In this document: positions 19,976-30,725 of the stretch, piece by piece
How positions within the stretch are numbered: the first letter of the stretch is position 1
How the letters are laid out: each line of letters opens with the position of its first letter
DNA from: Branchipolynoe longqiensis
Lineage: Eukaryota; Annelida; Polychaeta; Phyllodocida; Polynoidae
Direction of reading: 5' to 3'
NCBI GenBank assembly: GCA_030323885.1
Contig: CM059187.1
Span: 133,078,029-133,142,028 of the forward strand
Length of the DNA stretch: 64,000 nt
Translations under genes and position numbers: made by a program
The notes under the pieces: model-generated
What the model was told of the DNA's origin: nothing
The model's database searches: none
The model's input: only the letters and a program-made list of their open reading frames with translations

Positions 19976-20560
19976 AGTGATGTGGTGTGTGGTGTCGTGG
20001 GTGGTGTGGTGTGATGCGGGTGGTGGTGTGATGTGGTGTGTGGTGCCATGCATGGTGTGGTGGGTGGTGTGGTGGGTGGTGTGATGTGGGTGGTGGTGTA
20101 GTCGAGTGGAGGTTGGGATGTTGTAGTGGGTTGGGGTGGAGGGTGGGGTCTCGTAGTGGGGTGGTGTGGTGGGTGGGGTAGCGCAGTGGTGTGGTGTGGT
20201 GGGTAGAGTGTCGTTGTGGGGTGGGGTGGAGGGTGGGGTGTGGTACTAGGGTGGGGTGGAGGGTGGGGTGATGTGGATGATGTAGTGGGTGGTGTTGTAT
20301 GGTGGGTGGTGTGATATGAGTGGTTGTGTGAAGTGTGTTGTGATGTGGTGGGTGGTGTGATGTGGTGGGTGGTGTGATCTGGTGGGTGGTGTGCTCTGGA
20401 TGGAGATGTCCTGTGGTTGGTGGTGTGATGTGGGTTGTGGTGTAGTTGGGGTGTGTGTGGTGGGTGGGGTCTCGCAGTGGGTGGTGTGATGTGGTGGGTG
20501 TTATCATGTTGTGGGCGGTGTGTTGTGAGTTGTCTGTGTGGTGTGGGGTATGGTGTACGT
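19976..20560. repeat. GGTGTGATG-type GT-rich array, right part
   Basis: A continuation of the array at 18,370, with longer repeated blocks such as ggtggagggtggggt and tgatgtggtgggtggtgtg. The minus-strand open frame across it gives only His/Thr/Pro-rich noise. Confidence 0.8.
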
Positions 20561-20564
20561 TGTT

Positions 20565-21010
20565 ATATATGCCGTGATGGAACCTCCCCTCCCTCCCGCC
20601 TCCACCCCACTCCCACACACACGATTTCCACCCAAGGCTCTGCACCCTCAACAACCCTACATGATTAATACCCCATTAACGTCAGACCGAGATGTCGCGG
20701 CAAACATCAGGACCTAGTTTACCACCTCGGCTATCTATCCACTTTGAATGCACTTTGAATGCAATTTCACCGGTGTTCGAGGTGCAGCCTTACAGGCCAG
20801 CGCGCCGGGATCGGACAGCCGCTAACAAGGTTGGAATACCCGGCTTACAGACATAGCCATCGGGAAAAGCCACTCGGCTTGCCTGCGCCCAATGACCGCC
20901 CGATAAGTGGCACATTCCATCAAATTCTGCTCAGGAGTCGGGGGCTGATTCCGATGTGGGCCAGAGAGCTGAGCTGCTCGGGACAACTCGTTCAGACAAC
21001 GTTATGGGGG
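20565..21010. other. Unique, balanced-composition island between simple arrays
   Basis: About 440 bp of non-repetitive sequence bounded by a GT-rich array on the left and a purine tract on the right. It contains tacatgattaataccccatta, a homeodomain-type TAAT context, and a tandem of cactttgaatgc. No open frame is convincing. It could be a conserved non-coding element, but conservation cannot be judged here. Confidence 0.3.
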
Positions 21011-21029
21011 GTGGGTAAAGCTGGGGGGC

Positions 21030-22080
21030 TGAGATGAGGGGGAGGGGAGTGGAGGGTGGAGAAAGGAGAGGGAAGAATGGAATGGAAGGAAAGGAGGGTG
21101 GAATGAAGGGGAGGAATTCATGGAGGAGGAAAGAGGAGGAAAGGAGGGAGGGGAGAAAGGGAGGAGGGATGGAAGGGGAGGGAGAACGGAGATGAGACAA
21201 GGGTAGGGAGAAGGAAGGGGAGAGAAAAGTCGGGGAGGGGAGGAAGGAAAGGGGGGGTAGGATGAAATGGTGGGGTAGGGTAGACTAGAGCAGGGTAGGG
21301 TATGGAAGCAAGGAAGGATAGCGAGGATGGAAATGCAAGAAAGGCATGGAAGGGAGGGGGCGGAGAGAGGAAAGGGAGGGAGGACATAAGCGGAGACGGG
21401 AGTGTTAGGAGAGGAAAGAAGGGGATCGGGGAGGTTAGGGGACGGGAGAGGGAAGGGGACGGGGAGGGGAGGGGACTGGGGAGGAGGGGAGGGGACGGGG
21501 AGGGGAGGGGGGGGAAAGGGAGGGGGGGTGGAGAGGGAGGGGGAGGGGGGGGGAGAAGGGGAGACGGGAGTGGTAGGAGAGGAAGGAAGGGGATGAGGGA
21601 GGGTAGGGAACGGGGGAAGGAAGGGGACGGGGAGGGGACGGGGGAGGGAGTGGACATGGAGGAGGGGGGTGTGGAGAGGGAGGGGGAAGGGGGGAGAAGG
21701 GGAGACGGGAGTGGTAGGAGAGGAAGGAAGGGGATGAGGGAGGGTAGGGGACGTGGGAGGGAAGGGGCGGGGAGGGGACGGGGGAAGAGGGGAGTGGTGG
21801 GAGGGGAGGGAGTGGAGAGGGAGGAGAGAGGGAGGGGGAGATGGAGAGGGAGAGGGAGGGGGGAGAAGGAGAAGGAGTGGAAGAGGGAGGAAGGGCGCGG
21901 GAGGGGCCGGAGAAGGGGAAAAGGAGGGTATGGGAGGGCAGGATTGCAGGGTATGGGAGGGCAGGATTGACGGGTAGGGCAGCAGTGAAGGTCATGGAGG
22001 AGTGAAGTGCAAGAAAGGTGGGGTGGAGGGTAACTAAGGAGTGGAGGGGAGGGGAGAGATGAGGGGGTGGGTGGGGAGAG
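21030..22080. repeat. 1-kb G/A-rich (purine) tract
   Basis: The plus strand is almost pure purine, with units such as ggaggggacgggg and ggagacgggagtggtaggagaggaaggaaggggatgaggg. The latter block recurs at about 21,560, 21,700 and, in part, 21,390, showing local duplications of roughly 150 bp. It is strongly triplex- or quadruplex-prone in composition. Confidence 0.85.
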
Positions 22081-22839
22081 GGGATGTCAGATGTCAGTGC
22101 TGGTAGAATTGAGTCGTTCCCACTGGGCAACACCAACTGCTCCGTGAACCATGGTGTTAAAAGGAGCCGCGAGGTGGGAGGAGTGTGGCAGATAAGGAGG
22201 CGGAGTGGTGGGGGGACGGGTGCAAACCTCCTAGGAGAAAGAAGTGGTGGAAAATGGGCCAGATATGGTTGAATAAAGGGGAGGGGGGAGATCGGAGTGA
22301 GAGAGAAATGGTGCGAGTCGGGATGGAGCAGAGTCATGAAGAACGTGATGTTGGTAACTACAATGTTGGAATGTATTAAAGTGGGTTATTATACTGGAAG
22401 CAAAGCTTGATTTGGTAGGGTGGCGGCTTTCTATACTAAATGTGGGTTCAATTAAACCAACGCAAGACAAGTACAGTATAAAGTGGCATTTATTCTTACT
22501 ATTTCGTCATTACATTTAAGCCATGAGATGTTTGATTTATTAGGATTTCGAGGATTTCAGGCACGTAGCCCTATGAATGTCAGTTATAGTTGGGCTGGGT
22601 GGGACGGCAAATCCAAAGGAGAGAACACGTCCTGCCGATCGAAAGGCTCTGGTCGAAGTGTCTATAGAGAAAATGCATCACATCTCATTCTGCATATTTA
22701 CAGAAGATGGCGCCACAGTCAGAGCATTTATTATTAAGCAGGACACTATAGATGGCGCCACCAGTGCCTCAATGTTTAGTATGTACTTTTTCTTGCGGGT
22801 TAAATTACCAATGTTGAAATCAACATCCACAATGCCCAG
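22081..22839. other. Unassigned sequence with two AGATGGCGCCA motifs
   Basis: No gene is recognised. Two copies of (a)gatggcgccac lie about 48 bp apart (22,706 and 22,752). They resemble the core of CTCF-type insulator sites. The rest is mixed-composition DNA. Confidence 0.35.
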
Positions 22840-23130
22840 CCGAGTCAAACTAATGTCTTGCACTTGCACCTGGTATTACCAGTATATGGTACAAACTATT
22901 TGGCTGCACAATGTGAATGTCGGGCTAGCTAGCCTGACGCTCAGCGTTAAGATAGGGCATGGACGGGTTCGCTCAGTATTAGGATAATGTGACTGACATG
23001 AGGTTATGGTGGCGGCGGCCTCATCTCCCAGTAGGGCAACACTATAAACAAAATCGCCATGAGTTTGCATTATCACAAGTCGCTACCCGTCCTTATATTA
23101 CCTTAAATGTTGTTAGGAGGTTAAATCCCA
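22840..23130 (+). repeat. SINE-A, diverged copy
   Basis: The body is recognisable from 'ccgagtcaaactaatg' through 'gataatgtgactgacatgag' to 'cacaagtcgctacccgtcct', with insertions near 22,865-22,915. The tail is short. Confidence 0.7.
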
Positions 23131-23284
23131 TCAAATAAGGATCATAATATATATATATATTCATCCAGGCCAGTATCCCTTCTGATATACTGAGCGCTGC
23201 CACAAGTCGGTACCTACCCGCCCTACTATACGACTGAAATTGTTAGGGCCTAAAACCCCGATAAACCAACCCCACCCGTTTGGA

Positions 23285-23795
23285 TTTTGCGTGGTGTGGT
23301 TCAGTGTGACGTCGTGCAGTGTGGGGTAGTGCAGTGTGATGTGATGCAGGGTGGGGTGGTGCAGTGCAGGGTGGTGTGGTGTGGTGCAGTGAGATTGTGT
23401 GCAGTGTGGTGTGGTGTTGTGTGGTGTGGCATGGTGCGGTGTGTGCGATGCAGTGCGGTGTTGTGTTGGGCGGTACAGTGTGGTGTGGTGTGAAGGAGTT
23501 TGGTGTGGTGCTGTGTGGTATGGTGCGGTGTGGTATGGTGTGGTGCAGTGTGGTGAGGCGCTGTGTGGTGTGGTGGTGTGGCATGGTGCGGTATGATGCA
23601 GTATGATACCGTGTGGTGTGGTGTAATGTCGTGCCGGGCGGTGGAGCGTAGTGAAGTATGATACAGTGTGGTGTGGCGTGATGCAGTGTGGTGTGGCGTG
23701 GTGCGGAGTGGTGTGATGTTGTGTGATGCTGTGTGGTATGGCTCGGGACAGTATGGTGTGGTGTGGTGGAGTGTGGTGCGGTGTAACCTGTCCGG
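23285..23795. repeat. GTGGTGTGGTGCAG-type array
   Basis: About 500 bp of irregular 5-mer based repeats (tggtg/cagtg). A SINE-A tail fragment (cacaagtcggtacctaccc) precedes it at about 23,165-23,260. The open frames inside are composition artefacts. Confidence 0.8.
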
Positions 23796-23902
23796 ATCAG
23801 ACTAAACAAGCGAACTTCCTGATTCGTCCGGTCAGACGAACAGGTGTGTGCCCTGAGTCCCGTCTGAGACCTCGCTGGGCGGTGCATTAATCAGAACGTC
23901 GG

Positions 23903-24175
23903 GTGGAGGCGGGGCGGAGGCGGGGCGGAGTCGGGGCAGAGGCGGGGCGGAGGCGGGGCGGAGGCGGGGCGGAGGCGGGGCGGAGGCGGGACGGAGGCGG
24001 GGCGGAGGTGGGGGTGTAGGCGGGCGGAGGCGGGGGTGGAGGTGAGTGGAGGCGGGCGGAGACGGGAGGAGGCGGGAGGAGGCAGGCAGAGGTGGACGGA
24101 GGCGGGTAGAGGCGGGCGGATGCGGGCGGAGGCGGGAGGGGGCAGGCAGAGGCGGGCGGAGGCGGGCCCGGCAGC
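23903..24175. repeat. 11-bp GC-rich minisatellite (ggcggggcgga)n
   Basis: The unit starts as ggcggggcgga and drifts rightward into ggcgggcggagg(a/c) variants. Copies at 23,906-24,005 are nearly perfect. Confidence 0.85.
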
Positions 24176-25290
24176 CACTCAAGAGGTGGACACCCATTTG
24201 TCACGGCGCCGACAGCCACATAGGGACACCGATGATACCCAAAGACTGCTCCTCCCCTCTTCCTCCCCCCCCCCTCTCCGTCCTTCACTCGTATCCCCCC
24301 TCCCCTCTCCCCCTAGCTACTCACACGTATACACCACATGACTCTCATACTCCACCCTCAAGATAGATGGCCAAGTAGTTTATGGTTTATCTCGGGCGAG
24401 CTTCTAAGAACACCGTCAGTCTGTGAGACAAGTGTGCATGTTGTGAATACAGCATGCAGGTGATTTTCAAGTCTACATTATAATTACTGTGGAGATAATG
24501 CCCATTATGAGGGTCAACACTGATGAAATAGGGCGCGCATAGTGTGGTCACCAACTGCCCCTATCAGCGAATGGGGCGGTCCAGGCAGTTGGCGTTCGGA
24601 CGCAGCAACCCTACTACTTTCCCACAATCTATAAGTTGTATTTAAATATATGTAAGAGACTGTCTTAAAAGGTGGACTAGTGAACTGCCACCACTTTTGC
24701 CAAGGTGTGGGCTGTGCTGCTGAGAAGAGGCAGCCCATATGAATATACTAGCATTTACAAAGGACAAGGTTGTCAAGTTTCAACATTGTTCATGTTGTCC
24801 GCTACACGGGTAATTGGGCACCCAAACTCAGCACACCTCTCGTAACTACCTACCTATCTACCAATCTCCTACTAATGTTGTTTTAAAAAAAAAAATGTAT
24901 GGGGTGTTTATGCTGTCCATAGCATATAAGCTCGGATGATCGAGCTTGTTTTCAATGCTGGGCAGTTATCGGTCTGTGTTTCTTAAGATTATGGTTTGTG
25001 GTTAGTGATCTATGTTACTTTTTTTGGATTTTCTTGGTAAGAGTCTTCATTTTATTTTTTTCTGCACTTAATTCTAGACTAGCCAACTCTATTTACAAAA
25101 AATAGGCTTGTACATAATAGGTAGTTGGTTTATGTTTGGATTAACCTTGTATACCCTACACCATTGAGTGCACCAGCTTTTACAGTAATTTTAACTCTAG
25201 CCTCGCCGTCCAAGTAATTATGGATGCATGCATATTGTAAAATATTCTGATAAAGCGCATTGCTGGGGGAATGCAAATGTTCTACTTATG
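24176..25290. other. Unassigned sequence
   Basis: Apart from a short C-rich stretch (24,245-24,320) and an A-run near 24,885, I see no gene, tandem array or family member. Confidence 0.5.
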
Positions 25291-25299
25291 AAAAAGGTA

Positions 25300-25757
25300 T
25301 ATAGAGCCAGGTGCCTAGATGTGTTTATGTAGTTGCTGGTGGTACTTTACTCATTGTAAATAGACATTGTGGTGCTAGTAGGATAGTGTGTAAGGGGCAC
25401 TTGGAGCTCTACCCACTACCCTCTCCCCCCTCTGTTAGTCACAGATCACCACACACTCAGCTCAGGGCAGGTGGTGACCAAAGGGGCCATGGCGATTGGT
25501 GGTGGTGGGAAGATCACTGTAACCATGGGGACACAGGAATGCTTGATGTTCATTGGTAGAGCTGTAGATGCTTGATTCTCATTGGAGAATACACTCAGGT
25601 GATATGCCATACTGGATCCATGTACCACTATAAATAATAAACCTGAGGGCTTGGGTCTCTCTCTATTTTCACTCTTTATACTCTTCCTTTCTCTTTTTGC
25701 CTGTATTGATTTCACTATAGCCTGCCTACACAACCACAGATTCCAGCAGTGCACTTT
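25300..25757 (+). repeat. 5' LTR of a Ty3/gypsy-like element (boundaries approximate)
   Basis: The right boundary is set by gcactttacatta|ttggtgaccacaacg, where the second part resembles the primer-binding region just after an LTR. A TATA-like tataaata lies at about 25,629, overlapping aataaa. A related LTR on the minus strand at 36,888-37,330 shares 'gtaaatagacattgtggtgct', 'gtgaaatcaatacag' (inverted here) and the end 'agcctgcctaca', which confirms that this is a repeat unit. The left boundary is uncertain. Confidence 0.6.
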
Positions 25758-26386
25758 ACATTATTGGTGACCACAACGTTTATTAACACCATATGGTTAG
25801 TAATAGTAGTTCATTTTGACGACATTAAAGACTGATGCTTTATATACTAAGACTATGTACTGACGACCGGGAGTTAGTTTTGACTAATAGTTGACCACAA
25901 CGTATTTAATATAATTTCTATTCAAAATTGACATTTAATGCATGTTGGTAGTTTTTAGTACAAAGAGTAGTGACTGAAGTAGTTACTAGATAGTGTCAAT
26001 TTAAAATGTATAGAACTTAATTGACTATGACTGGTGTGGTGAATTGTGTAGGTAGTGTTTTTTCTTCTATCCAGTTTTTTGTTTGTTTCATCTCTTTTCA
26101 TGGGTCAATTTCATTTAAAATTAGCTTGTCAACGACTTTTCCAAAAGTGTGCTGCTATTCTTAGAACGTACATTAGTCTTTGGTAATGGTATTACTGTAA
26201 ATTGCCGTTATTGAATTCTCGTGTAGACAGTGGAATAGAATTTTTTATTGGGACTACTTTCAGTATTTCATTTAACCTTGGGATGAACGAGGAGGCGTAG
26301 TAATATACAGGTGAGACTTTTCACTTTTCTTCTGCTTTACAGGCAACTAACTAAACTTGGATTCAATTCTTTAATTTATTTCTACC

Positions 26387-27510
26387 ATGACATACAATAG
26401 CAGCTTGACAATGCCTATCACACACCATAAGGAGGAACCATTGTGTGACAAATTTCACCGTTGGTTTCAAGGTCAGTGTGATGTGTGGACATATACAGCT
26501 GAAACTGATAAGACAGAAGCATGGAGTAGTTTCATGTCACAAAGTCTTGATAGCATTAGAGAGGAGACTGAAGAACATTTGTTTAAAATAAGGGAACGTA
26601 CTGAATTAAGGGAGGAGAGAGAAGAGCGGCGAGAAGCAAGGGAGTTATTGCAAGTAGAGCATTGACAGCGAGAAGTGCAGAATAGTCTGTACCCCTTCTT
26701 GACGGGACAGACAGAGGAGCTTTACATGAGTGGATAGATTTTATAGAAAGTATTGGGGCTCTAGCAGATGGTTCTGACTTAGATCTATTTTGCATTGTCT
26801 AATGCAACTGGTACATTCTGGTTCACTGCTTTCCAACATAAAGGTGCTAAGTCATGGGGGGACATAAAAGAAGTCATAGCTAAGACTTTACTAACAGCAG
26901 ATGAGGGTAGTCATTTGAAAAATATTGTTATGTCTATGAGACAAAATAAAGGTGAGACAGTAAATGCTTAATGCCAGCGGTTCAAAACTTCTGCAGCTAA
27001 AGGTTGGAATCTTCCTTCTGCAGTCTTTGGTATGGATACCTTTGAGATACTTCTTTCTAGGTTTCTTGACTCCTTACGTGATGATAATACCATGTGGTAT
27101 GTAGAAACAAATCGTCCTAAATCTCTTGAGGGAGCTTTTGAAATGTCAATTCTTAGTGATAGGTCTGTCATTAGGAAGCAAAGACGTTCTAAATCACGTC
27201 TGAGTAATTTAGCTATTTCTGATCAAATGGATACTCTGAATACTTCTTCTTTAGTTTTACCCAAGTCTTACTCTTCTAAGGGAGGTTCTAAATCCTCTAC
27301 TTCAGATAGTCAGGTTCTGAAAACCATTCAAGGTGAGATTAAGTCTCTAAGAAAATGTGTAGATCACTTGTTTTTAGCCAGTAGGATTTCTGAACATTCA
27401 GCAATTCATGCTGTACGAGCTGCGACGCCTTATGTTCTTATGCACAGTTCTTATGCACAGGGCGTACATCTTCATTCGCCACGTGAAAACCTAGAGCTGC
27501 CGGTCGGGTA
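26387..27510 (+). pseudogene. Gag-like region of the gypsy-like element, frame-broken
   Basis: Two open pieces (26,387-26,665 and 27,032-27,511) in different frames cover a Gag-like region, with related sequence between them. The first is Glu/Arg-rich (ERTELREEREERREARELLQ). The second has 'FLDSLRDDNTMWYVETNRPK', the kind of capsid-C-terminal sequence seen in gypsy Gag. Stop codons near 26,665 and 26,970 disrupt the reading. The product would form the element's particle. The call rests mainly on the zinc knuckle and protease that follow. Confidence 0.55.
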
Positions 27511-27594
27511 GACAATACTTTTAAAATTAGGCACACTTCAGTCGCACAGCACACAGCTAAGCATGCTCTGTCAACACAACAGCAGGGAGGCTAT

Positions 27595-28160
27595 GTGAAA
27601 GCTTCGCTGGCTGCGCAGGTGCAGACGTTGTCGACTAAGCCGACACATCCATATCCGCACATGTGGAAAAGCAATGCTTTTAGGCAGGGAAAGTCTAATA
27701 AACCTCCTTGTTACTTATGTAATGAGCCACACATGTTGCGAAATTGTCCATACAAACTTAAATTACTTGCTAGTAATGTGGACGATCATCGTCGGGTAAC
27801 TAAAAAGTACACTTGATGTACGTCCTTCAATTAATCTTGAATTTCTTGGATATAAATTATCTGGTCTTGTAGACTCAGGTGCGGCTAAAAGTTTGATACA
27901 TTTGACTGCTTTTCAATTTCGAATTGATATTGGTGTATCCGATGGACAATTGTGTCCGGGTAGTAGATTGAGATCTCTCTCAGGACATCTAATTCCAACT
28001 GTAATTATAGCATATATTTCTCTCTATGATACATTATGTCCATTCTTTGTGGTTAAGTCACTAAGCTTTGATATGCTCATAGGTACAGATGTAATGGAAA
28101 TCTGTGGAGCTGAAATCAGCAATAGAGATAGGTATGTTTCCTTATGTGATATTCTACATC
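27595..28160 (+). pseudogene. Gypsy-like zinc knuckle and aspartic protease remnant
   Basis: A CCHC knuckle (CYLCNEPHMLRNCP; C-x2-C-x4-H-x4-C) is at about 27,708-27,750. After a stop at about 27,814 the next frame carries the retroviral-type protease signature 'LVDSGAAKSLI' (about 27,868-27,900) and 'FDMLIGTDVMEICGA' (about 28,068-28,112). The reading is then cut by a LINE at about 28,157. The product would process Gag-Pol. Confidence 0.75.
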
Positions 28161-30294
28161 CTTGGATGAGGAATGGGCAGCGTTGCAGCAGGTTGTATAC
28201 AACACAGCTAAAACTTATCTCGGCAAGCCAGACAGAAAACATCAGGACTGGTTCGACCCCAACAATCAGGAGCTACAGAATCTTATGAGCAGAAGAGACC
28301 AAGCCCACCAGAGAGTGTTGCAGACCAGGAACACTAGATCCACCACTGCAGCATACAAAGATGCCTGCAGATTGCTACAAAAATGCACCCGTGCATTGAA
28401 GTCAGACTGGTGGGAAATGAAGGCAGAGGAGCTGCAGAGAGCTGCAGACAGAAACAACATGAAGGGCTTCTACAGCGGACTGAAGGAAGTGTGGGGACCC
28501 GTGAAGAAGGGAGCTGTTCACCTGAAATCAACAGATGGAACGGAGACCTTTTCCGACAGCAAGAGAGTTGTGGCAAGATGGAGCGAACACTTCCAGAAGC
28601 TACTCAACGTCCCTGGTGACATAGATCACGAAGCTCTGAACAACATCCAGCAGCGCATTACCAAAACATGCCTCGATGAGATTCCAACCATGGATGAGAT
28701 GGCTAGAGCAATCGCCAGCCTGAAAGATGGCAAAGCACCTGGGGGTGATGGAATTCCTGCCGAGGTATGGAAGCATGGAGGAGACAATCTGCTCAAAAGA
28801 CTGCACCAACTAATCACCAATGCCTGGGAGGAGGGTTCTGTACCCCAAGCATGGAAGGATGCCAGCATTGTAACCATCTACAAGAAAGGTGATCGAACAG
28901 ACTGTGGGAACTATAGAGGAATCTCTCTTCTTTCCATAGCAGGGAAGATCTTCGCCAGGATCCTACTCAACAGACTATCTATTCACATAACACCTGGTGT
29001 AGTTCCAGAGTCACAGTGTGGCTTCAGAGGTAACCGGAGCACTGTGGATATGATATTTTGTCTCCGACAGCTACAAGAAAAGTGCATTGAGCAGGACCGA
29101 CCACTGTACATGGTATTTGTCGATTTCACTAAGGCATTTGATACAGTCGGGAGGACCGGGCTATGGCAGCTACTGAGGAAGTACGGATGCCCAGAGAAGT
29201 TCACAACTATGATCGAGGCTCTGCATACAGGAATGATGGCGAACGTTAGTGCTGGAGGGGAAGTCTCGGAATCGTTTGGGGTTACCAATGGGGTCAAGCA
29301 AGGTTGTGTACTGGCCCCCACGCTCTTCTCCATCTTCCTATCAGCAATGCTAGACGAGGCTTTCCGAGACATGGGGGATGGCATCTATATACAGTCCAGA
29401 CAGAGCGCTGACCTATTCAATGTCGCACACTTCAGAGCGAAGACCAAGACTACTCAGATACTGGTGAGAGAGCTACTATTCGCAGATGACAGTGCACTGG
29501 TTGCCCACTCTGCTGAAGAGACCCAGAAAATAGTGGACGCTTTCTCCGATGCATCAAAGAAGTTTGGCCTGAAAATTAACATCAAGAAGACGGAGGTGCT
29601 GTACCAACCCAACTCTACAAGAACCCGAGAGGAGGAGATCATGGTTGACGGAAACAAGCTGAACTCTGTTCCGGAATTCACCTATCTCGGATGCACAATA
29701 TCAAGTGATGGACGCATTGATGCTGAGATACAGAGGAGGATGGCCAAGGCTAGCGCATCTTTCGGCCGACTACGCCAGAGACTCTGGAACAACCACCATG
29801 TGTCCATTCGGGTCAAAGGTAAGATCTACCGCGCAATCGTGCTATCCACCCTACTATACGGAGCCGAGGCCTGGACAGCGTACAGACAGCAGGTGAAAAA
29901 GCTGCATGCCTTCATGATGCGACATCTGCGTTCAATCATGAGGCTAACCTGAAAGGACAAAGTGACGAATAAGGAAATACTCGAACGGATGGGGCTGCCC
30001 TCTATGGAAGATCTTCTGATCAAAAAGAATCTCCGGTGGACTGGACACCTCATGAGGATGTCATCAGACAGGCTACCAAAGCAGATCCTCTATTCTCAAC
30101 TGTCTTTTGGCTACAGAAAGAGAGGGCGCCCCCGTCTCCGATTCAAAGATACCATCAAGAGAAACCTGAAGCTGAGAGACATTAAGACCGACTCATGGAC
30201 ACAACTCTCACAGCAGAGAGCTAAATGGAGAGCGGCAGTCAAGTAATGAAAGCAGTCTTTGTCGCATCGCGACCGACAGCATGATGATGATGAT
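28157..30294 (+). mobile_element. LINE (non-LTR) element inserted in the gypsy-like pol region
   Basis: The insertion begins near ttggatgaggaatgggcagc and ends after the 3' tail atgatgatgatgg. Gypsy protease lies to the left and gypsy RT resumes at 30,306. The 3' UTR contains a small hairpin (gtcgc...gcgac) just before the (atg)n tail. A flank similarity of the form ggat(g/a)a on both sides may be the target duplication. The 5' half of the element, including any endonuclease, is missing. Confidence 0.8.
28162..30246 (+). pseudogene. LINE reverse transcriptase ORF, open except for one in-frame stop
   Basis: The reading frame is continuous for 596 codons to a TGA at 29,950-29,952 and continues in the same frame for 97 more codons to the normal end at 30,246. 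RT landmarks include 'KAPGGDGIPAEVWKHGG', 'GDRTDCGNYRGISLLSIAGK', 'FVDFTKAFDTVGR' (catalytic Asp), 'GVKQGCVLAPTLFSIF' and the FADD box in 'LLFADDSALVAHS'. The C-terminal part has 'FTYLGCTISSDGRID' and 'RKRGRPRLRFKD'. The enzyme would reverse-transcribe element RNA at the target site. One nonsense change and a missing 5' half indicate a fairly young copy. The clade is left open. Confidence 0.85.
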
Positions 30295-30305
30295 GGATAA
30301 GTTTT

Positions 30306-30725
30306 GAATTAATTGATAGAGGAATTGCAGGGATAGTTCTAGAATTAGACTACTGGAAGATACAATTTCCTTCTTTATTTCCTGATTGTGATGAAAATCT
30401 TAAAGCTATTAAGGTGGTTGAAATGCCTATCAATACAGCTAGTGCATATCCTCTCAATCAGAGACCTTATAGAATACCGTTAAGTAGAAGATATCTTGTA
30501 GAAAAAGAACTAAACAGAATGCTGGATGATGATATTATAGAGTCTAGTTGTAGTCCTTGGGTTTCACCAGCTACTTTAGTGCCTAAGAAAGATGGTACTA
30601 TTCGTCTATGTGGAGACTACTGTAAGCTAAATGCAGTTAGAACTAAAGATGCTTATCCTTTGCCCAGGATACAGGATATTTTGATCAACTTCATGGTGAT
30701 AAAAGAGACGGAAATATACCTCTAG
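30306..30725 (+). pseudogene. Start of gypsy-like reverse transcriptase, truncated
   Basis: The open stretch has '[16 protein letters not shown]', '[20 protein letters not shown]', '[20 protein letters not shown]' and '[20 protein letters not shown]', the standard N-terminal RT blocks of Ty3/gypsy elements. It ends before the catalytic Asp blocks. With the protease at 27.9-28.16 kb it forms one pol gene split by the LINE. RNase H, integrase and the 3' LTR are absent. Confidence 0.8.

Noticed and set aside
21118..22337. Pro/Ser-rich minus-strand frames and Gly/Arg/Glu-rich plus-strand frames
   Set aside because: They are translations of the purine tract and of duplicated blocks inside it.
22577..22987. 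136-codon plus-strand frame
   Set aside because: It runs through unassigned DNA into a SINE-A copy and has no domain or splice context.
26387..30725. One intact gypsy-like gag-pol gene
   Set aside because: The region has several stops and frame changes, is split by a LINE and ends before the RT catalytic blocks. Only remnants are annotated.
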